Positions 1 through 8,425 are shown, counted from the stretch's first letter. The stretch: 57,736 nucleotides of DNA from Rickettsiales bacterium (GCA_018969185.1 JAGWYT010000006.1:1-57736); one strand, 5' to 3'. Made by a program: numbers and translations. The notes: generated by a model from the sequence alone, not told the origin.

Positions 1-89
1 AATACACTCCGTTCGCTAAAAAACAAACTGCCTAAAAATTCTTTGCAAAAGCGGGTTAAACAAAGGTTTCAAATTTTAAATAAACTTAT

Positions 90-353
90 ATGATAACTCT
101 TCCGCGAATTGCTGCTAAAGCTCCTTTCAAGGTGTCAATTGAAGCTGGGAAAACTTATTCTTGGTGTTCTTGTGGTCTTTCAAAAACAGAACCTTTTTGT
201 GATGGTTCTCACAAGGCTTACAAAAATGAAGATGGAACCAGCATCATGAAATCAGTAAAATATACTGCAACTGAAAATAAAGTTGTTTCTTTTTGTGGCT
301 GTAAACATAGTAAGAACGGCGTTTTTTGTGATGGAACACATAATAATATTTAG
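90..353 (+). CDS. CDGSH-type iron-sulfur protein, two CDGSH motifs
   Basis: An 87-residue soluble protein with two mitoNEET-type 2Fe-2S motifs in tandem: CSC followed by FCDGSH in the first half, and CGC followed by FCDGTH near the C-terminus. Each CDGSH module normally holds one 2Fe-2S cluster through three Cys and one His, and all these ligands are visible in both copies. The family is thought to take part in redox sensing or cluster transfer, but its exact bacterial role is not settled. The stop codon directly abuts the start of the ABC exporter gene, so the two are probably co-transcribed. Confidence 0.85.
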   Translation: MITLPRIAAKAPFKVSIEAGKTYSWCSCGLSKTEPFCDGSHKAYKNEDGTSIMKSVKYTATENKVVSFCGCKHSKNGVFCDGTHNNI

Positions 354-2117
354 ATGAATTCATCAAAACAAAAAACAAAATTCAAAGGTTTATTAGATTT
401 ATGGCCATTTTTTAAACCTTACACAAAAGAGATTTTGCTTGCCTTATTAGCACTTCTTATAACTGCTTTCACGGTTTTATTTTTTGGTAAGGCTCTTAAA
501 TATTTGATTGATGAAGGTTTTTTACAAAAAGATGGTTCTTCGCTAAATTTTACTTTATTTACTTTTATTGTTGCAACTTTGCTAATGGCGGTTGCTGGCT
601 ATTATCGTTCAAGTCTTATTAATGCTGTTTCTGAAAAAGCAATTACTGATTTGCGCAAAAAAGCATATTCTCATATTATAAAAGTTTCAGTAGAATTTTT
701 TGAAGCTTTTAAGGCAGGAGACGTGATTTCAAGGCTCACCACAGATTCAGCTTTACTTTACAATATTATCAGTAACAGTGTTTCTTTTTTACTGCGCAAT
801 TTAATACTTTTTGTTGGTGGTCTTACTTTTTTATTTTTTACTAGTGTTAAATTAAGCCTTATCTCTCTTGCGGTGATACCCATTGCAATTGCGCCGATTA
901 TTGTTGTTGGTCGTAAAGTAAAAAAACTTTCAAATGAAACACAAGAAGCGGTGGCGGTTGTTGGCTCACATATCGAAGAAACCGTTAATGGAATTAAAAC
1001 CATTCAATCTTATTTATGCGAAGAGAAAGAAATAAAAAACTTTTCAAATTTGCTTGATAGATCTCTTAATGTTGCGCTCAGTAAAATCAAGGTGCGTGCT
1101 AAATTAGTGGCTTTGGTTATTGCAATTGCTTTTAGTGGAATTGCTATTGTTTTATGGGTTGGTGGACATGAAGTTTTAAGTGGCGAGATTACATCAGGAA
1201 GTCTTTCATCATTTATTTTTTACTCAATTATTACGGCTACTTCTCTTGTTGCTTTAAGCCAAATCTCTGGGCAGTTACAAAGTGCGGCTTCAGCAGCAGA
1301 AAGAATTTTTGATATTTTAAATATCGAATCTCCCGTAAAAGAAGTGGAAAATCCGCAAGAATTTTTACCGCAAAAAAATATCGAAATTATTTTTGATAAA
1401 GTGAATTTTTCTTATCCAAGTAGACCAGAATTTTTAGCTCTAAGAAATTTTGATTTGAAAATTACAACTGGTGAAAAGCTTGCTATTGTTGGTTCAAGCG
1501 GCGCTGGAAAAAGTACAATTTTGCAGCTTTTGTTACGTTTTTATGATGTAATTTCAGGAACAATTTCACTAAATGGAGTTAACATAACAGAAATTTCTTT
1601 TGCTGATTTGCGTAAGAATTTTTCTTATATTTCACAAGATTGTTTTATTTTTTCAGGAACGGTTTTTGAAAATATTGCCTATGCTTATGAGAGCGTTACA
1701 AAAGAGCAGGTGCAGCGCATTATTGATGAAAATCCAGCTTTGCATTTTATTAATCATATGCCACAAAAATTAGATACATTTGTTGGTGAAAAAGGTATTA
1801 AACTTTCTGGTGGTGAAAGACAAAGAATTGCTGTTGCACGCGCGATTATCAAGCATTCTCCAGTTTTGCTTTTAGATGAGGCAACATCAGCTTTAGATAA
1901 TTACAATGCCTATATTATTGAGCAGGCAATTGCAACTTTAGCTAAAGACAAGACGGTGATTACAGTGGCACATAAGCTCTCTTCAGTAAGTGCGATGGAT
2001 CGTATAATTTTTATTAAAGATGGTGAAATTGCGGAAGTTGGTAATCATCATCAATTGATGTTTAAGAAAGGATTTTATGCTAAGATGTATGAGGCTGAAG
2101 CGGCGGGAGTGGTATAG
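354..2117 (+). CDS. ABC exporter, fused permease and ATPase (MsbA/TAP-like)
   Basis: A 587-residue half-transporter. The N-terminal 320 residues hold about six hydrophobic helices (first two near 26-50 and 66-88). The C-terminal ATPase has Walker A GSSGAGKST at 380-388, the signature LSGGERQ at 484-490 and Walker B LLLDEA at 505-510. It would work as a homodimer in the inner membrane, exporting a lipid, peptide or drug; the substrate cannot be told from sequence. The ATG follows the stop of the CDGSH gene with no gap, indicating translational coupling. Confidence 0.9.
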   Translation: MNSSKQKTKFKGLLDLWPFFKPYTKEILLALLALLITAFTVLFFGKALKYLIDEGFLQKDGSSLNFTLFTFIVATLLMAVAGYYRSSLINAVSEKAITDLRKKAYSHIIKVSVEFFEAFKAGDVISRLTTDSALLYNIISNSVSFLLRNLILFVGGLTFLFFTSVKLSLISLAVIPIAIAPIIVVGRKVKKLSNETQEAVAVVGSHIEETVNGIKTIQSYLCEEKEIKNFSNLLDRSLNVALSKIKVRAKLVALVIAIAFSGIAIVLWVGGHEVLSGEITSGSLSSFIFYSIITATSLVALSQISGQLQSAASAAERIFDILNIESPVKEVENPQEFLPQKNIEIIFDKVNFSYPSRPEFLALRNFDLKITTGEKLAIVGSSGAGKSTILQLLLRFYDVISGTISLNGVNITEISFADLRKNFSYISQDCFIFSGTVFENIAYAYESVTKEQVQRIIDENPALHFINHMPQKLDTFVGEKGIKLSGGERQRIAVARAIIKHSPVLLLDEATSALDNYNAYIIEQAIATLAKDKTVITVAHKLSSVSAMDRIIFIKDGEIAEVGNHHQLMFKKGFYAKMYEAEAAGVV

Positions 2118-2128
2118 CAACATTTTTT

Positions 2129-2260
2129 AAATCCTCCGTCTACCTTCGCTTTTAGCGAAGGTAGACACCTCCTTTTTCAAAGGAGGTTAGAAACGAAATT
2201 CGCTATGCCAAACCCCCTTTGAAAAAGGGGGAAGAGCCGCGAAGCGGCGAAGGGGGATTT
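2129..2260. repeat. Modular repeat, copy 1 (opposite orientation to 24249-24419)
   Basis: A composite of nested hairpins running from AAATCCTCCGTC to GGGGGATTT. Its reverse complement matches the element at 24249-24419 through the AAATCCCCCTTCGC end, the CTTTTTCAAAGGGGG block, the GGCATAGCGAATT block and the ACCTCCTTTGAAAAAGGAGG block. The hairpin tips between these constant blocks differ between copies. It fills most of the gap downstream of the ABC exporter, where it could also help stop transcription. Confidence 0.85.
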
Positions 2261-2300
2261 AATTTTCTAAGTGAAATCGCCTAATCTCACAAAGGACAAT

Positions 2301-2328
2301 TTGACATATATATTTTTTCCTTTATAAA
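2301..2328 (+). promoter_or_regulatory. Sigma-70-type promoter for the tRNA-Tyr/tRNA-Gly cluster
   Basis: TTGACA at 2301-2306 and TATAAA at 2323-2328 are 16 bases apart, a near-consensus vegetative promoter about 115 bases before tRNA-Tyr. The rest of the gene-free stretch 2118-2445 holds only this promoter, the modular repeat and the partial tRNA copy. Confidence 0.7.
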
Positions 2329-2403
2329 GATCCGCCTCGTTTTTATTGATCGCAAGTCGTAAGGCGAGAAAAGCGATTGGAGCTTTTTAGCTTTAATTGT
2401 TAT

Positions 2404-2453
2404 ATATGGACAGGTTGCCTTAGGTTATGGCAACCGAATTCATATGGACAGGT
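2404..2453 (+). repeat. Direct repeat of the tRNA-Tyr 5' end with a hairpin between
   Basis: ATATGGACAGGT occurs at 2404-2415 and again at 2442-2453, where the second copy is the true start of tRNA-Tyr. Between them GGTTGCC (2413-2419) can pair with GGCAACC (2429-2435). This is a partial duplication of the tRNA 5' end. Confidence 0.75.
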
Positions 2454-2531
2454 GGCCGAGTGGTCAATGGCAACAGACTGTAAATCTGTCCGCGTAAGCG
2501 TTCGCAGGTTCAAATCCTGCCCTGTCCACCA
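2446..2531 (+). tRNA. tRNA-Tyr (GTA)
   Basis: Class II tRNA with a long variable arm. The acceptor GGACAGG pairs with CCTGTCC, the anticodon loop reads CTGTAAA (GTA), the T arm carries GGTTCAAATCC, and CCA is encoded at 2529-2531. Confidence 0.95.
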
Positions 2532-2554
2532 CTTCTTACAAGTGTTATTCTTAT

Positions 2555-2746
2555 TTATGCGGGTGTAGCTCAACTGGGTTTTTTGCGTTAAGAAAATGAC
2601 CTAAACGGTCATTTTTAGCAAAAAACGGGTAAAGGAGCGAAGCGACGCGTACCCAGGCGCGAGTTGTCTTCGAAATCAAAATGAAATTTTGATTGAGAAA
2701 AGCAACGAAGCGTTATATCTTTCTACTTATGCGGGTGTAGCTCAAC
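2555..2746 (+). repeat. 20-bp direct repeat of the tRNA-Gly 5' end flanking a ~152-bp hairpin element
   Basis: TTATGCGGGTGTAGCTCAAC is present at 2555-2574 and again at 2727-2746, the second copy being the real tRNA-Gly start. The intervening DNA begins with a hairpin whose arms contain AAAATGACC and GGTCATTTT, and later carries GCGAAGC tips. It looks like an insertion into the tRNA gene that regenerated the tRNA 5' end. Confidence 0.8.
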
Positions 2747-2804
2747 GGTAGAGTTCTAGCCTTCCAAGCTAGCCGTGAGGGTTCGATTCCCTTCACCCGC
2801 TCCA
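2731..2804 (+). tRNA. tRNA-Gly (TCC)
   Basis: The acceptor GCGGGTG pairs with CACCCGC. The anticodon stem CTAGC/GCTAG encloses CTTCCAA, giving anticodon TCC. The T arm has GGTTCGATTCC and CCA is encoded at 2802-2804. Confidence 0.95.
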
Positions 2805-2891
2805 ATTTTTCCTATCAGTTGAAAAATCTTTATTCTTTTGCTGTGTAATTTACATTTAATTGATTAGCTTACTCTTTAAAGTGGATAGAGT

Positions 2892-2934
2892 ATCTTATCC
2901 TTGGTTTCGACTTCGCTCAACCAGCGGATAAGAT
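2892..2934. repeat. GGTTTCGAC palindrome, variable-arm family
   Basis: The core GGTTTCGACTTCGCTCAACC is flanked by ATCTTATCC on the left and its exact reverse complement GGATAAGAT on the right. Other members are at 5191-5290, 19935-20000 and 34276-34361. Confidence 0.85.
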
Positions 2935-2964
2935 TTTCAGGTCTAAGTAAAAAATCATCACCTT

Positions 2965-3135
2965 ATGAAAAACATAGCTTTAAAACAACTTAACGAACAT
3001 ACACCTTCAACTGACGAATATATAAAGGCGGCATTGTGTGGAATGATTAAATCATCTAGTAAAAAAGCAAAGAAGGTGGATAAGGTTGTTGTGAAGAAAG
3101 GTAGTAAGAAGAGTAATTTTCCTCCAAAAAAATAA
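2965..3135 (+). CDS. Small lysine-rich protein upstream of the SIR2-like gene
   Basis: A 56-residue ORF starting MKNIALKQLNEH and ending in a highly basic tail rich in Lys (KKAKKV, KKGSKK, PPKK). Its TAA stop overlaps the ATG of the SIR2-like gene by one base (TAATG), an arrangement typical of translational coupling. No family is recognised. The basic tail could bind nucleic acid or simply be disordered. The coupling suggests a partner or leader of the downstream protein, but that is inference. Confidence 0.55.
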   Translation: MKNIALKQLNEHTPSTDEYIKAALCGMIKSSSKKAKKVDKVVVKKGSKKSNFPPKK

Positions 3136-4322
3136 TGAGTAAAGAACCAGAACTAACCAGATTAATTATACTTGGAGCAGGTGCCTCTGTTGAGTGTGGG
3201 TTTTATCCTACTGGTGCGCAGTTTATTAAGATTGTGAGGAAAGTTCTGGAGTTCTCGAATGCTTTGAATAAAGCAAAAAAAATATCGCCAGAATTATTAA
3301 AGAAGTTGGTTGAAGCAAGTCCGCCAAGTATTGATGCATATATTTCCAGTATAAATGATAGCAAAGATAAAGTTCGATTGAAAGCCCTAATACTTTCAAT
3401 ACTGAGAGTTTGTACAGACTACAGTGAAAGCTATTCTGATAAGTTTATAAATACATGGTACTTTTCAATTTGGCAGTTGTTTGAAAGAGAGTTGCGTAAT
3501 TGTGGATCTGATACAGAAAAGATTATGAAACTTCAGCAGATAAAATCATTTAAAATTATAACCTTTAACTACGATCTATCTTTAGAATTATTTTTATGGA
3601 AGAGAATTGATGCGAATTTTGTATCTGAACATGAAAAGAAAAAAGCTATAAAAATTATTTCTGACCAAATATTTCATGTTTATGGAAGTCTTGGAGATCT
3701 GAATTTAAGAGGTAACTACTTTAATGCTGGTCATTTAGAGTTTGATAAACTGAATAGTTTTGTTGGTTGTGATTGGAGTGATATTATAGAGCCTAATGCG
3801 AAAGATGGTAATCTAATAAAAGCGATAATTCAGCTTTTGGACAAAATTTTGAACAGAATTGATGAAGAAGAAAAAGTTAATTCATCTGAAAATGTGGTTA
3901 CAAATTTAGTCAATGGTATCAAGGTTATCGAGACAGAAAGAAATAATGATGAAAAGCTTGATGAAATTACCAAATTACAAGATGGTTGGGATGTTGTTTA
4001 TGTTCTTGGATATGGTTTTGATCGTTTGAATAATGAGCGTTTAAACCTTAGTAAAATTAAATGGAACAAAGGTTGTTTCATTACAAATTTTGGTGGTAAA
4101 AAGAAGTTAGAAAAAAGGATTTATGAACAACTTTCCAGAAAAGATGAAGGTGTTATAATAAGAACTGTTTGGAAAATTCCTACCATGATTACTAATAAAT
4201 CAGTTGTGGAGTCACTATCTGATGATTTTGACCTTTTTGAATTCCCTGAAAAACCAGACTGTATAGAAGCTGAAAAAGGAGAAGAACCATTTTATGCAAT
4301 GCAGAGAAGAGGTTCTAAATAA
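3135..4322 (+). CDS. SIR2-like NAD-binding domain protein, possible defence NADase
   Basis: A 395-residue protein with the marks of bacterial SIR2-like (SIR2_2/DUF4917-like) domains: GAGAS at 14-18 in the first Rossmann strand-loop, TFNYDLSLE at 143-151, HVYGSLG at 181-187 with the candidate catalytic His, and VLGYGFD near 290-296. In related proteins the Asn of the NYD motif and the His act in NAD hydrolysis, often in anti-phage abortive infection. There is no obvious second effector or sensor domain and no membrane segment. It is coupled to the small basic ORF and sits in a repeat-rich island next to a broken uvrB copy, which suggests acquisition. A defence role is inferred, not shown. Confidence 0.7.
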   Translation: MSKEPELTRLIILGAGASVECGFYPTGAQFIKIVRKVLEFSNALNKAKKISPELLKKLVEASPPSIDAYISSINDSKDKVRLKALILSILRVCTDYSESYSDKFINTWYFSIWQLFERELRNCGSDTEKIMKLQQIKSFKIITFNYDLSLELFLWKRIDANFVSEHEKKKAIKIISDQIFHVYGSLGDLNLRGNYFNAGHLEFDKLNSFVGCDWSDIIEPNAKDGNLIKAIIQLLDKILNRIDEEEKVNSSENVVTNLVNGIKVIETERNNDEKLDEITKLQDGWDVVYVLGYGFDRLNNERLNLSKIKWNKGCFITNFGGKKKLEKRIYEQLSRKDEGVIIRTVWKIPTMITNKSVVESLSDDFDLFEFPEKPDCIEAEKGEEPFYAMQRRGSK

Positions 4323-4425
4323 TGACCCAAAAATTCAAAATTCATTTCAAATTTAAATCTGTTGGAGACTAGTTGCGAGAAATCAAAAAACCAACTGTTG
4401 GATTGGGAGAGAGAAGTTTTTAGTG
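4322..4425 (+). pseudogene. Decayed duplicate of the uvrB 5' end
   Basis: Translation from the ATG at 4322 gives MTQKFKIHFKFKSVGD and then a stop, against [17 protein letters not shown] for intact uvrB at 5350. Nucleotide similarity continues past the stop to about 4425, with AATCAAA and GAGAAG still recognisable. It lies immediately after the SIR2-like stop codon. Confidence 0.8.
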
Positions 4426-4450
4426 TTTTTCAATTACTATCGCTCCATTC

Positions 4451-5071
4451 TTAAATACTATCCACACTCTTCAGCACCTTGTCTATCTTGGCTTGAGCAT
4501 CAGCAGAAGTGATTTTGTTGTTAATTACCAATTGTGCGACTGTCTTTATTAAAGAAGCTTTGATGTTATTTGGATCTGAATTTATTGCAGCATCACAATC
4601 AGTCACCGACCCAATATAATCGCCTAATAAGAACTTAGTGTAAGCCTGAAAATAAGATGAGCTTTGTTTCTTGCTAACCACGTTGTTATTACTATTAGCA
4701 TTAGTTCCTGATAAAATTCTATTATAGCTATATTCACTTAGAGCAAGATCATTTAGATAAATTTTACCTTCACGTCTGGAAGTCTTATAACTAGGGCCAA
4801 GCAGAATTCCATTGGCGTAAAACATTCCATTAGCAAGACCAATATAAACGGTAGTTTTATTGTCAGTAATTGTGTTTTTAACTTGATAACCTAGCTGACT
4901 TCCGCCACCTATAATATAGTTTCCAGAATTTTGTCCTGATGATATTGGGCTTGCGTAAAGCGGGCTTACACTTGTGTATTGAGGGGCATAAACGTAAGTA
5001 TCGCCAAGGTCAGCGTAAGCCGAAGTTGTTGTGACAAGAGAGACTAAAAAACTAACCAAAAACTTTTTCAT
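4451..5071 (-). CDS. Secreted hypothetical protein with a TPR-like segment
   Basis: A 206-residue protein with a clear Sec signal peptide (MKKFLVSFLVSLV, then cleavage near AYA-DL at about residue 21). The middle part is rich in Tyr, Ser, Gly and Asn and may be beta-structured. Residues around 140-175 (AYTKFLLGDYIGSVTDCDAAINSDPNN) resemble one tetratricopeptide helix pair. It is expected in the periplasm or outside the cell. It lies alone on the minus strand between the uvrB relic and the repeat pair upstream of uvrB. I do not recognise the family and its function is unknown. Confidence 0.65.
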   Translation of the reverse strand: MKKFLVSFLVSLVTTTSAYADLGDTYVYAPQYTSVSPLYASPISSGQNSGNYIIGGGSQLGYQVKNTITDNKTTVYIGLANGMFYANGILLGPSYKTSRREGKIYLNDLALSEYSYNRILSGTNANSNNNVVSKKQSSSYFQAYTKFLLGDYIGSVTDCDAAINSDPNNIKASLIKTVAQLVINNKITSADAQAKIDKVLKSVDSI

Positions 5072-5190
5072 ATATTAAAAAATTAAGTTAAATGGTATGT
5101 GGGGCCTTCAATCATAGCATTTTTTAAAAACAAATCAATTGATTTGTTTGGTGAATTGGTAAAAATCAGGAGAATTATACGCTAATTGGT

Positions 5191-5290
5191 TTATTAAACT
5201 TCTCGCTGGTTGAGCGAAGTCGAAACCAAGAGAAGTTTAATAAAAATCTTATTCTTGGTTTCGACTTCGCTCAACCAGCGAATAAGATTT
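5191..5290. repeat. Two adjacent GGTTTCGAC palindromes in opposite orientation
   Basis: Unit one (5191-5243) has arms TTATTAAACTTCTC and GAGAAGTTTAATAA around the inverted core. Unit two (5244-5290) has arms AAATCTTATTC and GAATAAGATTT around the forward core. The arms are exact reverse complements within each unit but unrelated between units. Confidence 0.85.
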
Positions 5291-5349
5291 TTTACCAATT
5301 AAATGTGCAATTACCAAAATTGTGATTTAACCAATAGTATTTTACTCAT

Positions 5350-7353
5350 TTGATGCTTCAAAAATTCAAAATTCATTCAAAATTTAAACCTGCTGGAGAT
5401 CAGCCGCAAGCAATCAAAGAGCTTCTTGCGGGAATTGATGAAAAGAAGAAAGAGCAAGTGTTGCTTGGAATTACTGGTTCGGGCAAGACTTTTACAATGG
5501 CAAATATTATTGAAAAAACGCAGCGTCCAACTCTAATCATGGCGCATAATAAGACTTTAGCGGCGCAGCTTTATGGTGAGATGAAAGAGTTTTTTCCTGA
5601 AAATGAAGTTGGTTATTTCGTTTCTTTTTACGATTATTACCAGCCTGAAGCTTATATTCCTAAGTCTGACACTTACATAGAAAAAGATTCGCAAATTAAT
5701 GAACAAATTGATCGCTTGCGTCATAATGCCACGCGGGCTTTATTTGAGCGTCGTGATACTATTGTGGTTGCTTCAGTTTCTTGTATTTATGGTATTGGTT
5801 CGCCAGAATTTTATTCGAAAATGGTGTTGCGCCTAAAAGCTGGTGAAGAAATGAATCGTCAAAAATTACTTTTACGCTTTGTTGATTTGCAATATCAAAG
5901 AAATGATATTTCTTTTGAACGCTGCTCTTTTCGTGTTATTGGTGATACTATTGATGTTTTTCCATCACACTTAGATGACCGCGCTTGGCGCATTTCAATG
6001 TTTGGCGATGAGATTGAAGAAATTACAGAATTTGATCCTTTGACAGGAGAAAATTTTGGCAAGTTAAGTGAGATTGCACTTTATCCTTCTTCGCATTATG
6101 TAACGCCAGCAGAAACTTTGAGAGGAGCAATTTCTAATATAAAAAATGATTTAGCAATTCGTGTAAAAGAATTAGAAGAGCAGGGCAAAATTGTAGAAGC
6201 ACAGCGTTTAAATCAACGCACCACCTATGATATGGAGATGATGTTAACTGTTGGTTCTTGCAAAGGAATTGAAAATTATTCACGCTATTTGACGGGACGT
6301 CCAGCTGGAGCGGCTCCGCCAACATTGTTTGAATATTTGCCAAAAGATGCCTTGCTTTTTGTTGATGAAAGCCATGTTTCAGTGCCGCAAATTGACGGTA
6401 TGTATAAGGGTGATTTTGCACGAAAATCAAACCTATCTGAATATGGATTTCGCCTGCCTTCCGCGCTTGATAATCGTCCATTGAAATTTGCGGAATGGGA
6501 AAGTTTTAAACCACAAACAATTTTTGTTTCTGCAACTCCCGGTAAATATGAATTAGCAAAAACTGCTGGTGAAGTTGTTGAACAGATCATTCGCCCAACT
6601 GGGCTTCTTGATCCGCTTTGCGAAATTAGATCAGCGAAAACGCAAGTTGATGATTTGATTCATGAAGTTAAGGCAACAAAGGATCGCGGCTTTCGTACGT
6701 TAGTTACAACTTTGACTAAAAAAATGGCGGAAGATTTAACGGATTATTTAAATGATGTTGGAATTAATGTGGTCTATATGCATTCTGACGTTGATACTCT
6801 TGATCGCATTGAAATTATTCAAAATTTACGTTTAGGAAAATATGATTGTTTAGTTGGTGTAAATTTACTTCGTGAAGGGCTTGATATTCCTGAATGTGCT
6901 TTGGTTGCAATTTTGGATGCTGATAAGGAAGGTTTTTTAAGAAATGAAACTTCATTAATTCAAACAATTGGCAGAGCGGCGCGAAATTCTGAAAGCAAAG
7001 TAATTCTTTATGCAGATAAGGAAACCAAGTCAATTAAGGCGGCTTTAGGTGAGACAAATCGTCGTCGCAAAATACAGATGAAATATAATGAAGAAAATAA
7101 TATCACGCCAACAACAACTGCGAAGCCTTTTGGTTCGGCGTTAGCCAATCTTTACACAAAAAGAAAAGATGATGATGAGTTTGGTGATGATAAGAAAACG
7201 CCAGATGTTAAAATTTCTGATTATTCAAATTTAGAGAAAAAACTTAATATCTTGAAAAAAGAAATGTTAGAAAAAGCTGCCGAGCTTGATTTTGAAAAGG
7301 CTGCGGCAATTAGAGATGAAATAAAAAGATTAGAGAATTTACAACTTACATAG
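5350..7353 (+). CDS. uvrB: UvrABC system protein B
   Basis: A 667-residue helicase-like subunit of nucleotide excision repair. It takes damaged DNA from UvrA and recruits UvrC for incision. It shows Walker A GITGSGKT near residues 40-47, the damage-clamping beta-hairpin region (YYQPEAYIP), the DESH Walker B near 340, the QTIGRAAR motif VI and a C-terminal UVR motif ([21 protein letters not shown] region) that contacts UvrC. Length is normal. The start [21 protein letters not shown] aligns with the usual UvrB N-terminus, one residue shorter than the tracked MMLQ variant (ATG at 5353). Confidence 0.97.
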   Translation: MMLQKFKIHSKFKPAGDQPQAIKELLAGIDEKKKEQVLLGITGSGKTFTMANIIEKTQRPTLIMAHNKTLAAQLYGEMKEFFPENEVGYFVSFYDYYQPEAYIPKSDTYIEKDSQINEQIDRLRHNATRALFERRDTIVVASVSCIYGIGSPEFYSKMVLRLKAGEEMNRQKLLLRFVDLQYQRNDISFERCSFRVIGDTIDVFPSHLDDRAWRISMFGDEIEEITEFDPLTGENFGKLSEIALYPSSHYVTPAETLRGAISNIKNDLAIRVKELEEQGKIVEAQRLNQRTTYDMEMMLTVGSCKGIENYSRYLTGRPAGAAPPTLFEYLPKDALLFVDESHVSVPQIDGMYKGDFARKSNLSEYGFRLPSALDNRPLKFAEWESFKPQTIFVSATPGKYELAKTAGEVVEQIIRPTGLLDPLCEIRSAKTQVDDLIHEVKATKDRGFRTLVTTLTKKMAEDLTDYLNDVGINVVYMHSDVDTLDRIEIIQNLRLGKYDCLVGVNLLREGLDIPECALVAILDADKEGFLRNETSLIQTIGRAARNSESKVILYADKETKSIKAALGETNRRRKIQMKYNEENNITPTTTAKPFGSALANLYTKRKDDDEFGDDKKTPDVKISDYSNLEKKLNILKKEMLEKAAELDFEKAAAIRDEIKRLENLQLT

Positions 7354-7384
7354 TAAGTTTTTGCTCCGATTTTGTTAGTCAGAA

Positions 7385-8293
7385 TTATGGCGAAACTGTA
7401 ATGTTGTATTTCTGGCCTAAATATTTCTCAACCGCTTTTCTTTCCTCATATTTTAAGTTTCTGGTAAAAACAATTATTTCTGCTATATATCCTCCGAAGT
7501 AAGTGGTAGTTGGAGGGTAATATCCTATTGTCATTGTGCTGCCTAAGTTAGAAGAAGGAAGTATTAGGGTTGTTGCGCTTGAATTATTGTTATACAAAGA
7601 TCCGCTTCCATTCCCATCGATCCAAAGGCTTGTTCCACTTGTTCTGCTAAGTGATCCAGAAAATATTCTGGCATTATTTTGGATTGTTAGTGATGAATCT
7701 GTAGCGCTGGCAATATAACCATAGCTTCCAATAACAGATTGATTGTTAAGTTGATCATAACCGAAAGCAAAAGAGGCGTTATTAGATGCTATACCACCTC
7801 CAAGCACCATATCCCAATTTGTTGTATTAGTTTTTTGACATACAGTAAAAGCTGTATATTCTGTTTGGATTAAAAAGTCTCCGTTGAAACTCATGTAATC
7901 ATTAGAGTTATCAAACCTGATTCCTGGAATTCCGTTGGCAAAAATATTCTCGTAGAATTTTGGTTTGAAAGTTGCATTTGATTGAGTGGCGTTGGTTAAA
8001 TTATTTTTGATAGTTTTGTGAGGATTATTATCATACCAAACTGATATTGCCGTATTATCCAGCGCTTCTGAGGAAAGAAAACTTGATTCTAAAGAAGTTT
8101 CATACCATAAGGCCAAATCTTTTATACCAGATACTGGTGATGACTTTGTAAGGTTTTGAGCGGTTTTTAGTTTTGATTTGGTAACTAAGTTTTGTCCTTG
8201 AGTAACTCCTGCAATCAAAATTCCAATTATTAGAATTACGATTGATAGCTCAATAAGAGAAAAGGCTTTATTTAGTTTTTTTGATTTATTCAT
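7385..8293 (-). CDS. Prepilin-like protein with a LamG/concanavalin-type C-terminal domain
   Basis: A 302-residue protein. The first ten residues are basic and are followed by AFSLIELSIVILIIGILIAG, the class III signal of type IV pilins and pseudopilins. Prepilin peptidase would cut before Phe, with Ala rather than the usual Gly at -1, and Glu at +5 is present. After the helix, residues from about 58 (DLALWYETS) to the end (GYIAEIIVFTRNL, EERKAVEKYLGQKY) match the LamG-like jelly-roll fold. It may be a minor pilin or pseudopilin with a sugar- or surface-binding head, displayed on the cell surface. No pilus assembly genes are in the window. Confidence 0.8.
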   Translation of the reverse strand: MNKSKKLNKAFSLIELSIVILIIGILIAGVTQGQNLVTKSKLKTAQNLTKSSPVSGIKDLALWYETSLESSFLSSEALDNTAISVWYDNNPHKTIKNNLTNATQSNATFKPKFYENIFANGIPGIRFDNSNDYMSFNGDFLIQTEYTAFTVCQKTNTTNWDMVLGGGIASNNASFAFGYDQLNNQSVIGSYGYIASATDSSLTIQNNARIFSGSLSRTSGTSLWIDGNGSGSLYNNNSSATTLILPSSNLGSTMTIGYYPPTTTYFGGYIAEIIVFTRNLKYEERKAVEKYLGQKYNITVSP

Positions 8294-8425
8294 GCTTAAT
8301 TGTTTGCAAACTTTTTAAAATCATCCTTGGTGTTTTGTTGCCTAAATTTATAGTGCATTTGTTTATAAATCTATAGTGATCAGTGTTGAATATTGTCAGA
8401 ATTTCTAATCGGTTCTAAAATTAAT

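Noticed and set aside
2377-2568. 63-codon ORF across tRNA-Tyr
   Set aside because: It reads through a well-folded tRNA gene and has no protein-like features.
5191-5290. Possible CRISPR repeats
   Set aside because: Only two opposed palindromic units, no regular spacers and no cas genes; they belong to a dispersed repeat family.
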